64,000 bases of DNA from Candidozyma auris (GCF_003013715.1 NC_072814.1:186001-250000), one strand, 5' to 3'. Shown: positions 24,895 through 34,544, counted from the stretch's first letter. Translations and numbers: made by a program. The notes: generated by a model not told the origin, from the letters alone.

Positions 24895-25469
24895 CTTATA
24901 AAACCTTCACATTCCCACAGTTTCCTGAGGTGACTGTCTTCGCATCTTATTACCTGGGAATATCTTCGGAAACATTGAAGACAGTAAAGTCAGAGCTTGT
25001 TAGCGGCAACAAGGAATATGACTACTGTTTTGTTAGTACTACTCATCTCATTTCCTTAGAACAACTCTGTTGCAGTCTACATCGCTCTATCCAAAACAGG
25101 GAGCTCCAGAGAATGAAAGCAAAGACGATAAACACAGAGATCTTATACAACCTCTCGCCCACAAATAATATCAATGAGGCGTTGAAACGCTTTGGCGTGG
25201 ATGAGACTAGATCTGATATCATTGTGCTCAAAGTGTTGCAAGCAGCGGACGCTACAAAATCTGCTCTTGAAACGATTGACTCCGATTTGAGAAGTCTCTT
25301 AGGTGGAGACTCCACGCGGAATATTTCTGATTCGACATTACGCGAGACAGTTGATCTAAAAAAGCTTTTTAAATTGTTCAAAATTCAGGCCGTCAATGAT
25401 GATGCAGCTGATGCACAGCTTCGATATTCGAATGATGCTATAGCAGCCAGTCTATTGAGGGGATGCTAG
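24891..25469 (+). CDS. CGI121: KEOPS/EKC complex subunit Cgi121
   Basis: 192 aa. Cgi121 binds Bud32 in the KEOPS complex, which makes the t6A modification of ANN-decoding tRNAs; it contacts the tRNA 3' end and also affects telomere maintenance. The conserved core LSPTNNINEALKRFGV (about 84-99) followed by SDIIVLKV matches yeast Cgi121 (LSPTSNISDAFLKFGI), and the N-terminal PQFPEVTVF aligns with PQFPDIKV. S. cerevisiae CGI121 has an intron; here the frame from ATG 24891 is complete. An upstream 48-codon frame (24748-24894) overlaps this start by ATGA. The stop lies 19 bp from the convergent EXO1 stop. Confidence 0.93.
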   Translation: MTYKTFTFPQFPEVTVFASYYLGISSETLKTVKSELVSGNKEYDYCFVSTTHLISLEQLCCSLHRSIQNRELQRMKAKTINTEILYNLSPTNNINEALKRFGVDETRSDIIVLKVLQAADATKSALETIDSDLRSLLGGDSTRNISDSTLRETVDLKKLFKLFKIQAVNDDAADAQLRYSNDAIAASLLRGC

Positions 25470-25488
25470 GTCAAGAATAAATGCTAAG

Positions 25489-27399
25489 TTAATGCCCGGT
25501 AAATGCAAACCGCAGTAGTTTGAACCCCGTGCTTCGAGGAGGTATGATCTCCTCGTTTTCCTTATCACTCTCGCTAAGAATATACTCTTCCTTTTGCAGT
25601 GACTTGGGCTGACTCACACTTGTGCGCAAGTCTTCATCGTCAGGTGTTACGGGATCCAGGGAAGCATCGCTTTCAAAGACCTTGAGTTTCTGAGCGGCAC
25701 TTTTCTGTAAACCATCTTCTGCGCCAAGCAGAAATTTTTGTCTCCATGAAAGACTGATGCGTTGCAACTTCATAGGCGTTTGCTGTAAATTGTTGATCAG
25801 ATCATCTTCGTCAACATCAGTAGGAAACGAGATAGTTGATTTGAGCTTGGGCGGACATGCCATGCTGCTTTCTAATATTGAGTTAGTGTCTGGTAGTTCA
25901 CTCTGCTGACTGTCATCAAAGTCATCATCCACATCTGTGAGATACTGCTCACTGGTTCGCGTATTCGATACTTTATCTTCGAATACCAGTGCCGGTTTTA
26001 ATGGCAGACTTTCGGGGACATCGGAGTCACCCGTTATAAAGCTAGAGTCTTCTAGTGCTTGAATGACGGCGTCATTGTTAATGCCTGCGACTGATGCTGC
26101 CTTGGATTTGAAAAACTCACTCGTTTTACCTTTGTCGCTTCGACAATTCTGACTTATGCGCTTAAGTTTCTTGCTTGTCGGAGAGAGCTTCTTCTCGTCA
26201 ACGATGCTTGCCTTACTTCTCTTTTCCTGAGTCGAGGGCTTGTGTAGATCGTCAACTTGAAAGAAACTTTGAATGGATTTTGTGAGAGTTCCTCCAAAGG
26301 ACTCTGCTTTTTTCATATTACTTGTGTGCTTCGACTGTGTGATCACCATGGAAGTACTCCTTGTGGCCAAATTCTGTTCTCTCGACATCAATGTCTGAAA
26401 GGTCGAGGGGTGTAGTTTACCATTGCAAATGCCATGATGAATATGTGCCTCTAATGTTCTTCCGCAGCAGAGCTCAACTATCTCCATATCAAGGTCATGG
26501 TTCTTAGGATAATCTTGAAGAGTAGCTAGAGCCTGCTTGACAGGATTGAACACCTTTTGGTACTGAAATGCCAAAGTCGCCTTGAGCGCCTCATCGAGGA
26601 AAGCCTCCGGAATTTCTTTCCTCTCCGCCTGTAGGGCATGGACAATCCTGTCTAATGATCCCAGCTTTTGCACCAAGTTGAAGGCGGTTTTGAGACCAAC
26701 ACCGGGAATCCCTTTAGTGTAGTCACATCCGGAGAGAATCGCCACCCAGCGAAGCTGCTCTTGAGAATACTGTGCCAAGTTAGGTTTTTTGATCTTGCAA
26801 AAGTTATCTCGGTCGATCTCCACGCAGTTTCCGTAATCATCGAGTTTCGTGATAAGACGTTGACAGCCAAAGATGAGCAAGTCTGAATCTTCGGATAAAA
26901 TGCCATCTACAAGGCCAATCTTCTCAAGATACACCATTTGAGGGTCCGCTTCGTAGGGTGCCACAACGTACTTTACATGCTTTCTGTCAAGCTCGACCAT
27001 AATCGACTTGGCCATTTCAGGCGTCACACCAGCTGCTTTCATGTACTCTTTCCATGCCAGCTTTCGATCACCTTTTTTAGTGTACATTATAGCTGTTTCC
27101 CTCGCTTTATCTCTTTTAGCTGCACGTTCAGCGTTTGTCGCTTCTTTAGTTGGCAACAGGGAGCCATCGAACACCATGTAGGGTTCAACTCCGAAATACC
27201 GAAGCATATCTACCTTCTTCATGACGGAGGTTATATAGCTTCTGGTTGGGGCATCGTTACATAGATCTTGAGCACAAGATATGAGACCTCGATGGAGCCA
27301 TCCGTAGGTGTCCACAGCCAAAGTCTTACCTCTATAATGGGCTAAGTTTTTTTTCTCTTGGATATCTTTAAGTTGTTGTAGCAACCCTGTGACGCCCAT
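25489..27399 (-). CDS. EXO1: Exonuclease 1 (Rad2/XPG-family 5'-3' exonuclease)
   Basis: 636 aa from the conserved MGVTGLLQQLKDI start (ATG at 27397-27399). The frame stays open 36 codons further upstream, but Exo1 proteins begin at MG because the N-terminal glycine sits in the active site. Acts in mismatch repair, double-strand-break resection and telomere processing. N-domain VDTYGWLH and VFDGSLLPTK; I-domain APYEADPQMVYL, LSEDSDLL and LSGCDYTKGIPGVGLKTA with the full set of metal-binding acids and the H2TH DNA-binding turn. The C-terminal ~280 residues are disordered and contain SEFFKSK, similar to the Mlh1-interacting box (SKFF) of yeast Exo1. Identification is firm; the Mlh1 box is inference. 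Confidence 0.95.
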   Translation of the reverse strand: MGVTGLLQQLKDIQEKKNLAHYRGKTLAVDTYGWLHRGLISCAQDLCNDAPTRSYITSVMKKVDMLRYFGVEPYMVFDGSLLPTKEATNAERAAKRDKARETAIMYTKKGDRKLAWKEYMKAAGVTPEMAKSIMVELDRKHVKYVVAPYEADPQMVYLEKIGLVDGILSEDSDLLIFGCQRLITKLDDYGNCVEIDRDNFCKIKKPNLAQYSQEQLRWVAILSGCDYTKGIPGVGLKTAFNLVQKLGSLDRIVHALQAERKEIPEAFLDEALKATLAFQYQKVFNPVKQALATLQDYPKNHDLDMEIVELCCGRTLEAHIHHGICNGKLHPSTFQTLMSREQNLATRSTSMVITQSKHTSNMKKAESFGGTLTKSIQSFFQVDDLHKPSTQEKRSKASIVDEKKLSPTSKKLKRISQNCRSDKGKTSEFFKSKAASVAGINNDAVIQALEDSSFITGDSDVPESLPLKPALVFEDKVSNTRTSEQYLTDVDDDFDDSQQSELPDTNSILESSMACPPKLKSTISFPTDVDEDDLINNLQQTPMKLQRISLSWRQKFLLGAEDGLQKSAAQKLKVFESDASLDPVTPDDEDLRTSVSQPKSLQKEEYILSESDKENEEIIPPRSTGFKLLRFAFTGH

Positions 27400-27591
27400 T
27401 GTGAAAAAGACAAACCCCAGAGACAAGCTACCACGAAGTAGCGATGAACCGTAAACAAACCGATGCGCGTAACAGAAAGTTACCGCGTTAATGTACCTTA
27501 CTATCAAAAGGCTAATTCCACTGACTCACCCATTATTACTTCTAATTTCCATATTATTTGACGTTTACTCTATCTAATTACACACCATATG

Positions 27592-30189
27592 CTATTGTTT
27601 CTTCGGTTTGTACATGATCTGAGGATTCAATGTGAATTTGTGGATACCATTCTTTGGCTTTTTGGGTTCTGGCTTGATATCTCCCAGTGGATCGTAGCCC
27701 AATATCGGACCGAATGTAATATTATTGTTATTGGTTTTAAGCTCCCCATATTCAGAGGATCTTGATGTCAGCTTGTGATTGTTTGAAGCTACGGCGGGCA
27801 TGCCTTCGTTTCCTTGAGGAAAGAAATGCAATTGTGTAGCCGGCGCTGAGTATGGTTGTGTCGGTGGCTGGGCAAACTGTCCAGGACAGCTACCTCGAGA
27901 AGGGCCCTGGTAGTTCACGCCATTCATAACATTCATTCCGATGCTATTATCTGGTGCATGCATTGGCATCATTATCGGATTGTTAGGCATTCTTGCAGGA
28001 TGGCCCACGGGTATGTACCTTTCTGAAGTAAAATGTCCAGCTACCCCAGTCTCATTTGCATGCCTTATGTTTTGAGGTACCGTTTGGGCGGCTGCTTGAA
28101 TTGCAACAGCCTGAGCATGCATTTGTGGATGCATTTGTGGATTATACTGAGTGCCAGAGGACCATGGCGCTCCATATACACCATTCAAACCTTGCGACAT
28201 CTGGCCCGCAGATGCCTGAGGAAATGGTGGTGCTGTAGGTGGATCAACGGCTGTGAGAGGAGTCCTAGACTGCGTTTCGCGAGGAATCTGACTCGTGCTT
28301 TGTGAGCTTGTCATAAGTGGGCGGCACTGACTCTCAAGCGAGATTCTTGAATCGTAGTTCGGATTAAATTGATGGAGCAATGAGGCGTTGTACGTCGGAA
28401 CGCTCTGCGGGCTTCCTTTAATATTATTGTTTGTAGACTGAGCTCGTGTTTCATTTTTGTGTGGCGAACCCTTGAGAGGAGATGAATGAACTAGAACAGT
28501 AGCATTGTCATCCAGATCATCATCAAGAGACTTGCTGACCTTAGGAAGCATATGAACCTTGACATGACCGCCACTTGCTCCGTCTAGAGAGATCTGAAAC
28601 CTGTAAACGATATATGCGTGCATCACCTCGTTGGTTCCATTGTCACCCTCATATATTTCTTGTGTAACAAAAAGATTGCACACATCATCGAATGTATTGG
28701 AGCCATTACTCAAGAATGTCAAGTAACCAGCCCAAAAGTGGTTCATGAAAGGAACCTGTAGATCGAACATACCGTTTTGGTTTCTGTATCCATTTATTTG
28801 TTCTCTAGAATTTAACAACACTTTCTCCTCATCTTTGTAAATTGTTGTATGAGATTTCCAAGCCAAAAATTGTACGTCACTTTGCCTCGGTGCCGCTTGC
28901 AATTCAACAACCGACAGAAACGTTCCATTATCCAAATTAAACAGGCCCGGATCAGTCAACGGCGAGACAGGAGTGGAAGTATGACCTTGAGGAGATTTGA
29001 AGTTCATTATCCCTGTCACGACATATATTGGTACCTCTCCGAGGTCAGGGAGTTTTCGTTTAAAGTCATCTTTGAAGCGCCTATTTTCGAAGGGCATGTC
29101 TTTTTCGAGATCATCGGAGCTCAGCCGAATACAAGTGAGAGGTGGTTCTGTCAAAAAGAGGAAATCATGAACACCCTGCACTGCACGTTTGTATTTGAAT
29201 GACATGCCTACCTTTTGGAGCCGCAAATCAAGTGAGGGCAGCGCCTTGGGAATGTGGGCAGTCCCATTTCCAAATGGAATGCTGTTTTGCCTCGACTCAT
29301 TCTTCAGTTTAGTGGATTCTATCTTTCTTAATCGTGATAAACGAGATGCAATTTGTTTGGAGGAGCGCTCAATGCCAGTTTTCTTGTATAGCATCTTAGA
29401 GAGCACCTGGTTCTGCGAAGTGAGCTTCGTCAAGGTTGCTTTCGGCGATTGAGAAGCCTTAAACCTCTTATATTTTTGATGACATTGAAGCAAAAAATCA
29501 TCTAGCTCGGCAAACCAAAGATCCTTGGATGCCCTCTCCAAAGTACAAGCTATTGGAGTGGACCCGAGAGTCTCACTCCGGGAAATCTCAGCGACCAATG
29601 CCGTACATGGAGAGTCGTCCAAAGAATGCTTTCGTTTGAGGCTTGAAGATCTAGAAGATGTTGATGCTGGGGTGCCTTGATTGTCCACTGGAGACGACAG
29701 GGGAGCAGGATCATTGGAATGTACTGAATCCTTGATTTGTGCTGGTTTCTTGAGGAACATCTCGTGTGGAGACAAGAATGGCTCCCCCGTCTTGGGAGAG
29801 GAGTCCTCATTGATCGACGTGAGATTCAAAGTGAGAGACTGGTATTGGGAGTCGTTTGTCAAGGACCATATATCTGCTGAGTCTGCTAGGGAGTCCGAGT
29901 GTCTGTCCAAATCGAAAGCCTCATCGTCGAAAGCCTCCTTACCAAAAGACTGCTTCGAGTCCATCGAAGTTGCATTTGTATTTTGAAATGGGTCGTGTTG
30001 TTTTTTCTCTGCCTCGCCTTCCTTCTTGTTGAATCTGTTGAAGAACCGCTGGGGTGACAAAGACGTCAAGAGGTTGATATTTCTGGGGCTGCCAAAGCGG
30101 AAGGAGGGCAGTAGGCCCAAGCCGAACGAGAAGGACGGGGTGATGCTAGCGCCAGCTTTGGCGTTTGATCGAGGCGTCTGTGGAGGCAT
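27592..30189 (-). CDS. Putative transcription factor with divergent TEA/ATTS-like domain
   Basis: 865 aa. Residues 224-290 look like a TEA/ATTS DNA-binding domain: an opening LWFAELDDFLLQ helix and a closing S-Q-N-x2-L-S-x3-Y-x-K-T-G-x2-R-S-x-K-Q-I-A-S-R-L helix, which follows the Tec1/AbaA/TEAD pattern (R-N-E-L-I-x3-I-x3-T-G-x2-R-T-x-K-Q-V-S-S-H). The usual GRNELIS is replaced by SQNQVLS, so this is not an ordinary Tec1. Residues of about 320-550 look folded (SFKYKRAVQGVHDFLFL, VPFMNHFWAGYLTFL, HAYIVYRFQISLD), in the place of the TEAD cofactor-binding domain. The N-terminus is Ser/Pro-rich; the last 300 residues are Gln/Pro/Asn-rich, like activation domains. Family is inference. Confidence 0.6.
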   Translation of the reverse strand: MPPQTPRSNAKAGASITPSFSFGLGLLPSFRFGSPRNINLLTSLSPQRFFNRFNKKEGEAEKKQHDPFQNTNATSMDSKQSFGKEAFDDEAFDLDRHSDSLADSADIWSLTNDSQYQSLTLNLTSINEDSSPKTGEPFLSPHEMFLKKPAQIKDSVHSNDPAPLSSPVDNQGTPASTSSRSSSLKRKHSLDDSPCTALVAEISRSETLGSTPIACTLERASKDLWFAELDDFLLQCHQKYKRFKASQSPKATLTKLTSQNQVLSKMLYKKTGIERSSKQIASRLSRLRKIESTKLKNESRQNSIPFGNGTAHIPKALPSLDLRLQKVGMSFKYKRAVQGVHDFLFLTEPPLTCIRLSSDDLEKDMPFENRRFKDDFKRKLPDLGEVPIYVVTGIMNFKSPQGHTSTPVSPLTDPGLFNLDNGTFLSVVELQAAPRQSDVQFLAWKSHTTIYKDEEKVLLNSREQINGYRNQNGMFDLQVPFMNHFWAGYLTFLSNGSNTFDDVCNLFVTQEIYEGDNGTNEVMHAYIVYRFQISLDGASGGHVKVHMLPKVSKSLDDDLDDNATVLVHSSPLKGSPHKNETRAQSTNNNIKGSPQSVPTYNASLLHQFNPNYDSRISLESQCRPLMTSSQSTSQIPRETQSRTPLTAVDPPTAPPFPQASAGQMSQGLNGVYGAPWSSGTQYNPQMHPQMHAQAVAIQAAAQTVPQNIRHANETGVAGHFTSERYIPVGHPARMPNNPIMMPMHAPDNSIGMNVMNGVNYQGPSRGSCPGQFAQPPTQPYSAPATQLHFFPQGNEGMPAVASNNHKLTSRSSEYGELKTNNNNITFGPILGYDPLGDIKPEPKKPKNGIHKFTLNPQIMYKPKKQ

Positions 30190-30650
30190 CGCCTGGGAAG
30201 TGTTAGTATAAGAACAGTTTAAAAGAGAAACACTCGATAGGTGCTACTTCACCATTGGAGGTTGCACTCAATGGGGAGCAGGACAGAGATAAACACAACG
30301 CGACCCGGAGAGCCAAGAGCGCGTACATCAGGCACCTTAACAGCGCGGCCCATACTGGCTCCCGAGTAGAGCGCACACACATTGTATGTACTCGCGACGA
30401 GAGAATGGAACCGACAGCCAGTAACCGAGAAACAGCCAGAGAATCTCCTCACGTAGTTGGGAAGCTTGCAATGAAAGAAGACACGTTATGAAGTTTTGTG
30501 TACACTTAATTTGGTACTTTTGCGTTTGCTCTTCACGAATGCGCTAATTGGATCGTATCGGGGGCAGCTATACCTTCTGGCACTAGTGTAGTTCATGCAG
30601 CATGGATCTAATTGTTTAAGCGAGCGTCTAGCAACACGGACAGACCTCAG
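30190..30650. promoter_or_regulatory. Upstream region of the TEA-like gene
   Basis: 461 bp between the start of the TEA-like gene and the stop of the kinase gene, both minus strand. I see no RNA gene and no site I would name. Confidence 0.4.
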
Positions 30651-31796
30651 TCAACTACTCTCCCGCTCCTGTTCCGACATCACGTACCACAATTCCTCGA
30701 TGATGGCGTAACTTAAGCCGCAATTTTCTGCTTCGGCCTTGATAAAGTCCTCTCGAAGCCGGTAGACAGTGTCTTTAGAGCTATCATAAATTGCACGAGC
30801 ATACACTCTCGTGAGACTGTCGTAGATCATTTGGCTGTAGCGGTTGCGCCAGACATCGCTGTAGACCAAATCTCGAGAGCTGGCAGTTAGCACCCAGTCT
30901 ATGGGCGACGGTGGGGCCTTTGGTTTTCGCCTCAACGGTCTCTTGGTGGTAAGGCCCTCCATGTTGCGGTTCTTGTCTTCTATAAGCACCACCAATGGTG
31001 CTTCGCCGAGATGGCAATTAACAAACAGGTGCTGGAGTAGTCGTGCTGCTGTGGGGCGGTATTCAGGGAACTTCATCAAGCAGTGCCTCACAAAGTCCTT
31101 GGTGTGGGGGTCGAAGGGCTCCTTGTCCAACAGAGGTGCTTTTACCCTCGGGATCTCAAAAAGCGCTTTCATGGGCGGTTTGTGGTGGTGGGGAGGGTTC
31201 CCGCAAAGAAGCTCGATTGTGGTGATCCCCGTGGACCAAATATCTGCTTTGAAATTGTACCCTGCCTGTGACAGCTGAATCACCTCGGGTGCCATCCAGT
31301 AGGGTGTACCGACGATGGTGTTGCGGCGTGTTTTGGTGAAGGTGAGCTCTCCACTCACTCCAAAGTCTCCTAGCTTGACCTTGCCACTCTTGGTGAGCAA
31401 AATGTTTCCCAGCTTGATGTCTCTGTGAACCTTCTTCTCTCCATGCAAGTAGGCAAGGCCACGGAGCACGGACCGGATGATGTACGCTGTCACTTGCTCA
31501 TCAAGACTGCCATAATACCGAAGAAGGTCTGCGCACGAGCCACCACCGCAGAATTCTAGGACTATCCACATGTCTGATTCTCTTACAAACGTCTCGAAGT
31601 GGTGAGTAACGTAGGGGGATCGTAGTCTCGATAACAACTGGATCTCGTCGATGATCGTGTCGAGGTTCGCTGCATCGTCCATTGGGATCACTTTGAAGGC
31701 GAAAAGCTCGCCTGTACTTTTCTTGATACCCTTGAAAACTTCTCCAAACGAGCCTCTCCCAATAAATTCATGAACCTCGTAGTCAGTGTCTGGCAT
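30651..31796 (-). CDS. Germinal-centre-type protein kinase, Sps1/Kic1-like
   Basis: 381 aa from Met MPDTDYEV; the frame extends 30 codons upstream to 31886. STE20-superfamily kinase with an N-terminal catalytic domain (GCK subfamily, most like Sps1/Kic1 and animal MST3/4). Glycine loop GRGSFGEVFKG, lysine in FAFKVI, WIVLEFCGGGSCADLL (typical GCK-III hinge), HRDIKLGN, DFGVSGEL, and activation segment TRRNTIVGTPYWMAPE. All catalytic residues are present. The ~100-residue tail has no domain I recognise. Relatives control sporulation (Sps1) or polarity and wall integrity (Kic1/RAM pathway); length favours Sps1, since Kic1 is much longer. The optional N-terminal extension is Cys-rich (KCVCGCEKC), so the start is uncertain. 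Confidence 0.85.
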   Translation of the reverse strand: MPDTDYEVHEFIGRGSFGEVFKGIKKSTGELFAFKVIPMDDAANLDTIIDEIQLLSRLRSPYVTHHFETFVRESDMWIVLEFCGGGSCADLLRYYGSLDEQVTAYIIRSVLRGLAYLHGEKKVHRDIKLGNILLTKSGKVKLGDFGVSGELTFTKTRRNTIVGTPYWMAPEVIQLSQAGYNFKADIWSTGITTIELLCGNPPHHHKPPMKALFEIPRVKAPLLDKEPFDPHTKDFVRHCLMKFPEYRPTAARLLQHLFVNCHLGEAPLVVLIEDKNRNMEGLTTKRPLRRKPKAPPSPIDWVLTASSRDLVYSDVWRNRYSQMIYDSLTRVYARAIYDSSKDTVYRLREDFIKAEAENCGLSYAIIEELWYVMSEQERESS

Positions 31797-32066
31797 CTCT
31801 TGGATGAATGTGGTACACTTTTCGCAGCCACAAACGCATTTCGCAGCCACTACGTGGTAGGAGAATTCGAGACATACTGGTGTCAATTTGGATATAGCGA
31901 GAGTTTGCTATATGGTAAAGATCATTTTATTGTTAAGGAGATGATTTTTCTTCAAGAAAGACCGTTTTGCTAGATACACCTTCTGAAGCCTTCTAGGACC
32001 ATCATGATGTAACATGCAGCACCTAGACTAATTCACATAACTGCAACTCTTTTCTAATCAGCTGTC

Positions 32067-33389
32067 ATGAGTCTATTTGGCGACATTGTGGAGCACGAGA
32101 CGGAGGAGGCCACCCTTCCCGACTTGACTGAGCACGAGAAGATGACGGGCTTTCCTGCCTTGCAGAAGATAGAGTTTAAGAGGCCATCGAGGTTCAAGGC
32201 TAAGTTTGGAGGATCAAGGCCGCCTCCACGGCAACAGCCTCCCAAGGAGGTACCATCCGACCCCCCTGCTGCAGCTTCGAAAGAACAAGCAAAGAGCGAA
32301 GCACAACAAATTCATGAGGAGAACCTCAAAAGGATCATGCAATTATCGCCAGACCAATTTATAAGCGAGAGAGATGAGCTATTTCAGGGTCTCGATCCAA
32401 AGCTTTTGGAAGGATTGAAGAAAAGGGCAGAGAAGAAGGAGCATAGACATGAGCACGCAGAAGGATTCGATGGCTGGATCGGCGGAGGCCGTGATGGAAC
32501 AAACTTGCCTCACCTTGACGCTGAGGAGGTCAACAAAGCTTTGGGTATTAAGACCGTGAAGTTCGATGCAACGCCCGTTGAGCATCAAATAATGAATAGC
32601 GTGGAGTCAGATGATGAGATCGGCGAACAGGATGAAGATGAGGATGCCGAAATTGCCCCGGATGACTACCAGATTGTTCCACCTGAAGAGGCGGCAACGG
32701 CAGATATGCATTTCCCAAAGCAAAAGAAGGCCATGGACGATCCCGAGATGGATATCAATGATCCAAGATTTCTTGACAAGTTACACGAAAAATATTATCC
32801 CGATCTTCCAAAAGAAACTAACAAACTTGCCTGGATGGCAGAACAACCTAGCCAGGAGAGAAAGACATCCTACGAGGCCATTAGTGACATGCGCTTTGAC
32901 TTCAAGGGTAACTTGATTGAGCTAGACGACAACTCTTCAACTGAAATCCCAACTTATTTGGGTCTTCATCATCACTCTGAAGATCCACACATGGCAGGCT
33001 ATACTCTCACTGAGTTGGCTCATTTGGCACGTTCAGTAGTTCCGACGCAAAGATGTATAGCTATTCAGACACTCGGACGAATTCTTCACAAGCTTGGCCT
33101 TCACAAGTACAACATAATGCCTATTCAAGATGAGGAAGACGGCAATCAAATCACAAAGGAGGTTTCAATCTTAATGAAAGAATTTGAACTTATGATGTGG
33201 GACATGGTTGATAAACTTCGTATCATTGAAACTATCACTGAAGCAGCCGACGAAAAGAAGACAAGGAATCTCTCTGTTCGTAATTATGCGATCGAAGCTC
33301 TTTGGCTTTGGAAACAGGGCGGAGGTAGACCTGAGGATAAGAGACGGACTGAGGAAGATGTGATCGCAGAGCAGCTACAGCAGATGTAA
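32067..33389 (+). CDS. RBA50: RNA polymerase II assembly factor Rba50 (RPAP1-like)
   Basis: 440 aa, almost the length of S. cerevisiae Rba50 (439). RPAP1-family protein that binds Rpb3 and helps assemble and import RNA polymerase II. N-terminal MSLFGDIVEHE and FPALQKIEFKRPSRFKAKF; the RPAP1 N-domain at about 85-125 (HEENLKRIMQLSPDQFISERDE then LFQGLDPKLLEGLKKRA); and the C-domain segment FDFKGNLIELDD followed by YLGLHHHSEDPHMAGYTLTELAHLARSVVPTQR. An acidic linker lies near 180-210. It is transcribed divergently from the kinase gene across a short spacer. Confidence 0.9.
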   Translation: MSLFGDIVEHETEEATLPDLTEHEKMTGFPALQKIEFKRPSRFKAKFGGSRPPPRQQPPKEVPSDPPAAASKEQAKSEAQQIHEENLKRIMQLSPDQFISERDELFQGLDPKLLEGLKKRAEKKEHRHEHAEGFDGWIGGGRDGTNLPHLDAEEVNKALGIKTVKFDATPVEHQIMNSVESDDEIGEQDEDEDAEIAPDDYQIVPPEEAATADMHFPKQKKAMDDPEMDINDPRFLDKLHEKYYPDLPKETNKLAWMAEQPSQERKTSYEAISDMRFDFKGNLIELDDNSSTEIPTYLGLHHHSEDPHMAGYTLTELAHLARSVVPTQRCIAIQTLGRILHKLGLHKYNIMPIQDEEDGNQITKEVSILMKEFELMMWDMVDKLRIIETITEAADEKKTRNLSVRNYAIEALWLWKQGGGRPEDKRRTEEDVIAEQLQQM

Positions 33390-33977
33390 ATACCAAAGTG
33401 ATGAGTTGCAATGTTCCTAGAAAGCATCGAAACCACAATTGAGAAAGACTGTCAACCCTCGCTCTAGAAGAATGTTCAGCGAAGTTGATTTTTTGAAACA
33501 TTTGCATGCCTTCAAAACGAAGGCAGTGGCTCATGTATCAGAAAGAGCAACATGCTTTAACGAACAGAATTCTCGAGAAAGGGAAAGAACACGCGTTAAA
33601 GCTCAGATTGCTTGCCCATAGTCAAAACGATCATAGGCAATGCCTTCGTCAGCCAAACTTGTGCACTCATTACAACAGCATTGGTATTCCGTTATTCTTC
33701 GCACATAGACACATTGACCAGACACAGAGCGGTTCAGCGCATAATTGCACCGCCCAGCCAACTTAAGTTGTGCGGAACTACAATGTGTTATCCAAAATCA
33801 ATGTATATTTATGTTGTGAAACAAAAGAATTTGCTCGCTCCTGATCACCAGTGAATAGACGATGGAGCTGCACGTGACTAGGCGCGTATGTGCAGACCAT
33901 GCATACATACGATTTGCAGCCAAAATCATAAGAAGACCCAAAGAACTGAACCGAGAAAAAATAAACGTCTTTACCCA
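33390..33977. other. Convergent intergenic stretch after RBA50
   Basis: 588 bp between two convergent stops, unusually long for this compact region, where 3' UTRs usually meet within 100 bp. Three short plus-strand frames overlap here (33439-33621, 33506-33766, 33612-33854) and none resembles a known protein. A box-C-like GTGATGA occurs at about 33396-33402, but I find no matching box D. Nothing can be called. Confidence 0.4.
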
Positions 33978-34544
33978 TCACAATTTATCACAGACACTTT
34001 CGAAACCACGACTGAAAATCTTCATGCTCTCTTTAGCGTTTTGGCCTTTCCCCCTCCAAGCGTAGAACAATGCACATGCTAGTCCACCAACCATAGCGGC
34101 CACAGCACCGACGTCAACGTCAATAGTGTCCTTGGACTCCTCGATTAAGGTTCCATCTACAGAGTGAAAACTCCTTACCGACTCACAATCCAGCACTTCG
34201 ACGACTCCCTCCTGTGATATTTCCTCCACATCGTCATCCTCCACATCTGATAAATAAACTTCACTGGCTTGCTTCAATCTCTTTGGTGAATGGCCTCTGC
34301 TTCTGCTAGGAGACCTCTTTCCTCTGGAAGTGCAAATAGACTCAACATCCTCCTCATCAGACGCAACAGAAGTGAGGGAATCGTCAACATCGTCCTCAAC
34401 TTTATTGTCACTTTTAACGAACACATACTCATCGTGTTCGTGGTGTTTCGACCAGTCTTCCATTTTTTCAGGATCGATGCCACTGCCAGCTACACCCTTA
34501 CGATGCTCAGGTTCAAATGACAAGGTGGCATTCATGGAGCTCAT
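33978..34544 (-). CDS. Small acidic tail-anchored membrane protein, family unknown
   Basis: 188 aa, not recognised. Residues 1-140 are hydrophilic and acidic (VEDDVDD, SDVEDDDVEEIS) with a basic Arg/Ser patch at 74-91. One hydrophobic segment, AVAAMVGGLACALFYAW (147-163), is followed by a 25-residue basic tail, giving a tail-anchored or single-pass layout without signal peptide. The N-terminal motif DEYVFV (38-43) has the form of an Atg8-interacting motif (acidic, then aromatic-x-x-aliphatic). Atg32-type selective-autophagy receptors combine such a motif with a C-terminal membrane anchor, but I see no further likeness to Atg32. Function unassigned. Confidence 0.75.
   Translation of the reverse strand: MSSMNATLSFEPEHRKGVAGSGIDPEKMEDWSKHHEHDEYVFVKSDNKVEDDVDDSLTSVASDEEDVESICTSRGKRSPSRSRGHSPKRLKQASEVYLSDVEDDDVEEISQEGVVEVLDCESVRSFHSVDGTLIEESKDTIDVDVGAVAAMVGGLACALFYAWRGKGQNAKESMKIFSRGFESVCDKL

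Noticed and set aside
24854..24920. Possible intron at the 5' end of CGI121
   Set aside because: The 67-nt candidate joins the frames out of phase and hits a stop; there is no good TACTAAC branch point.
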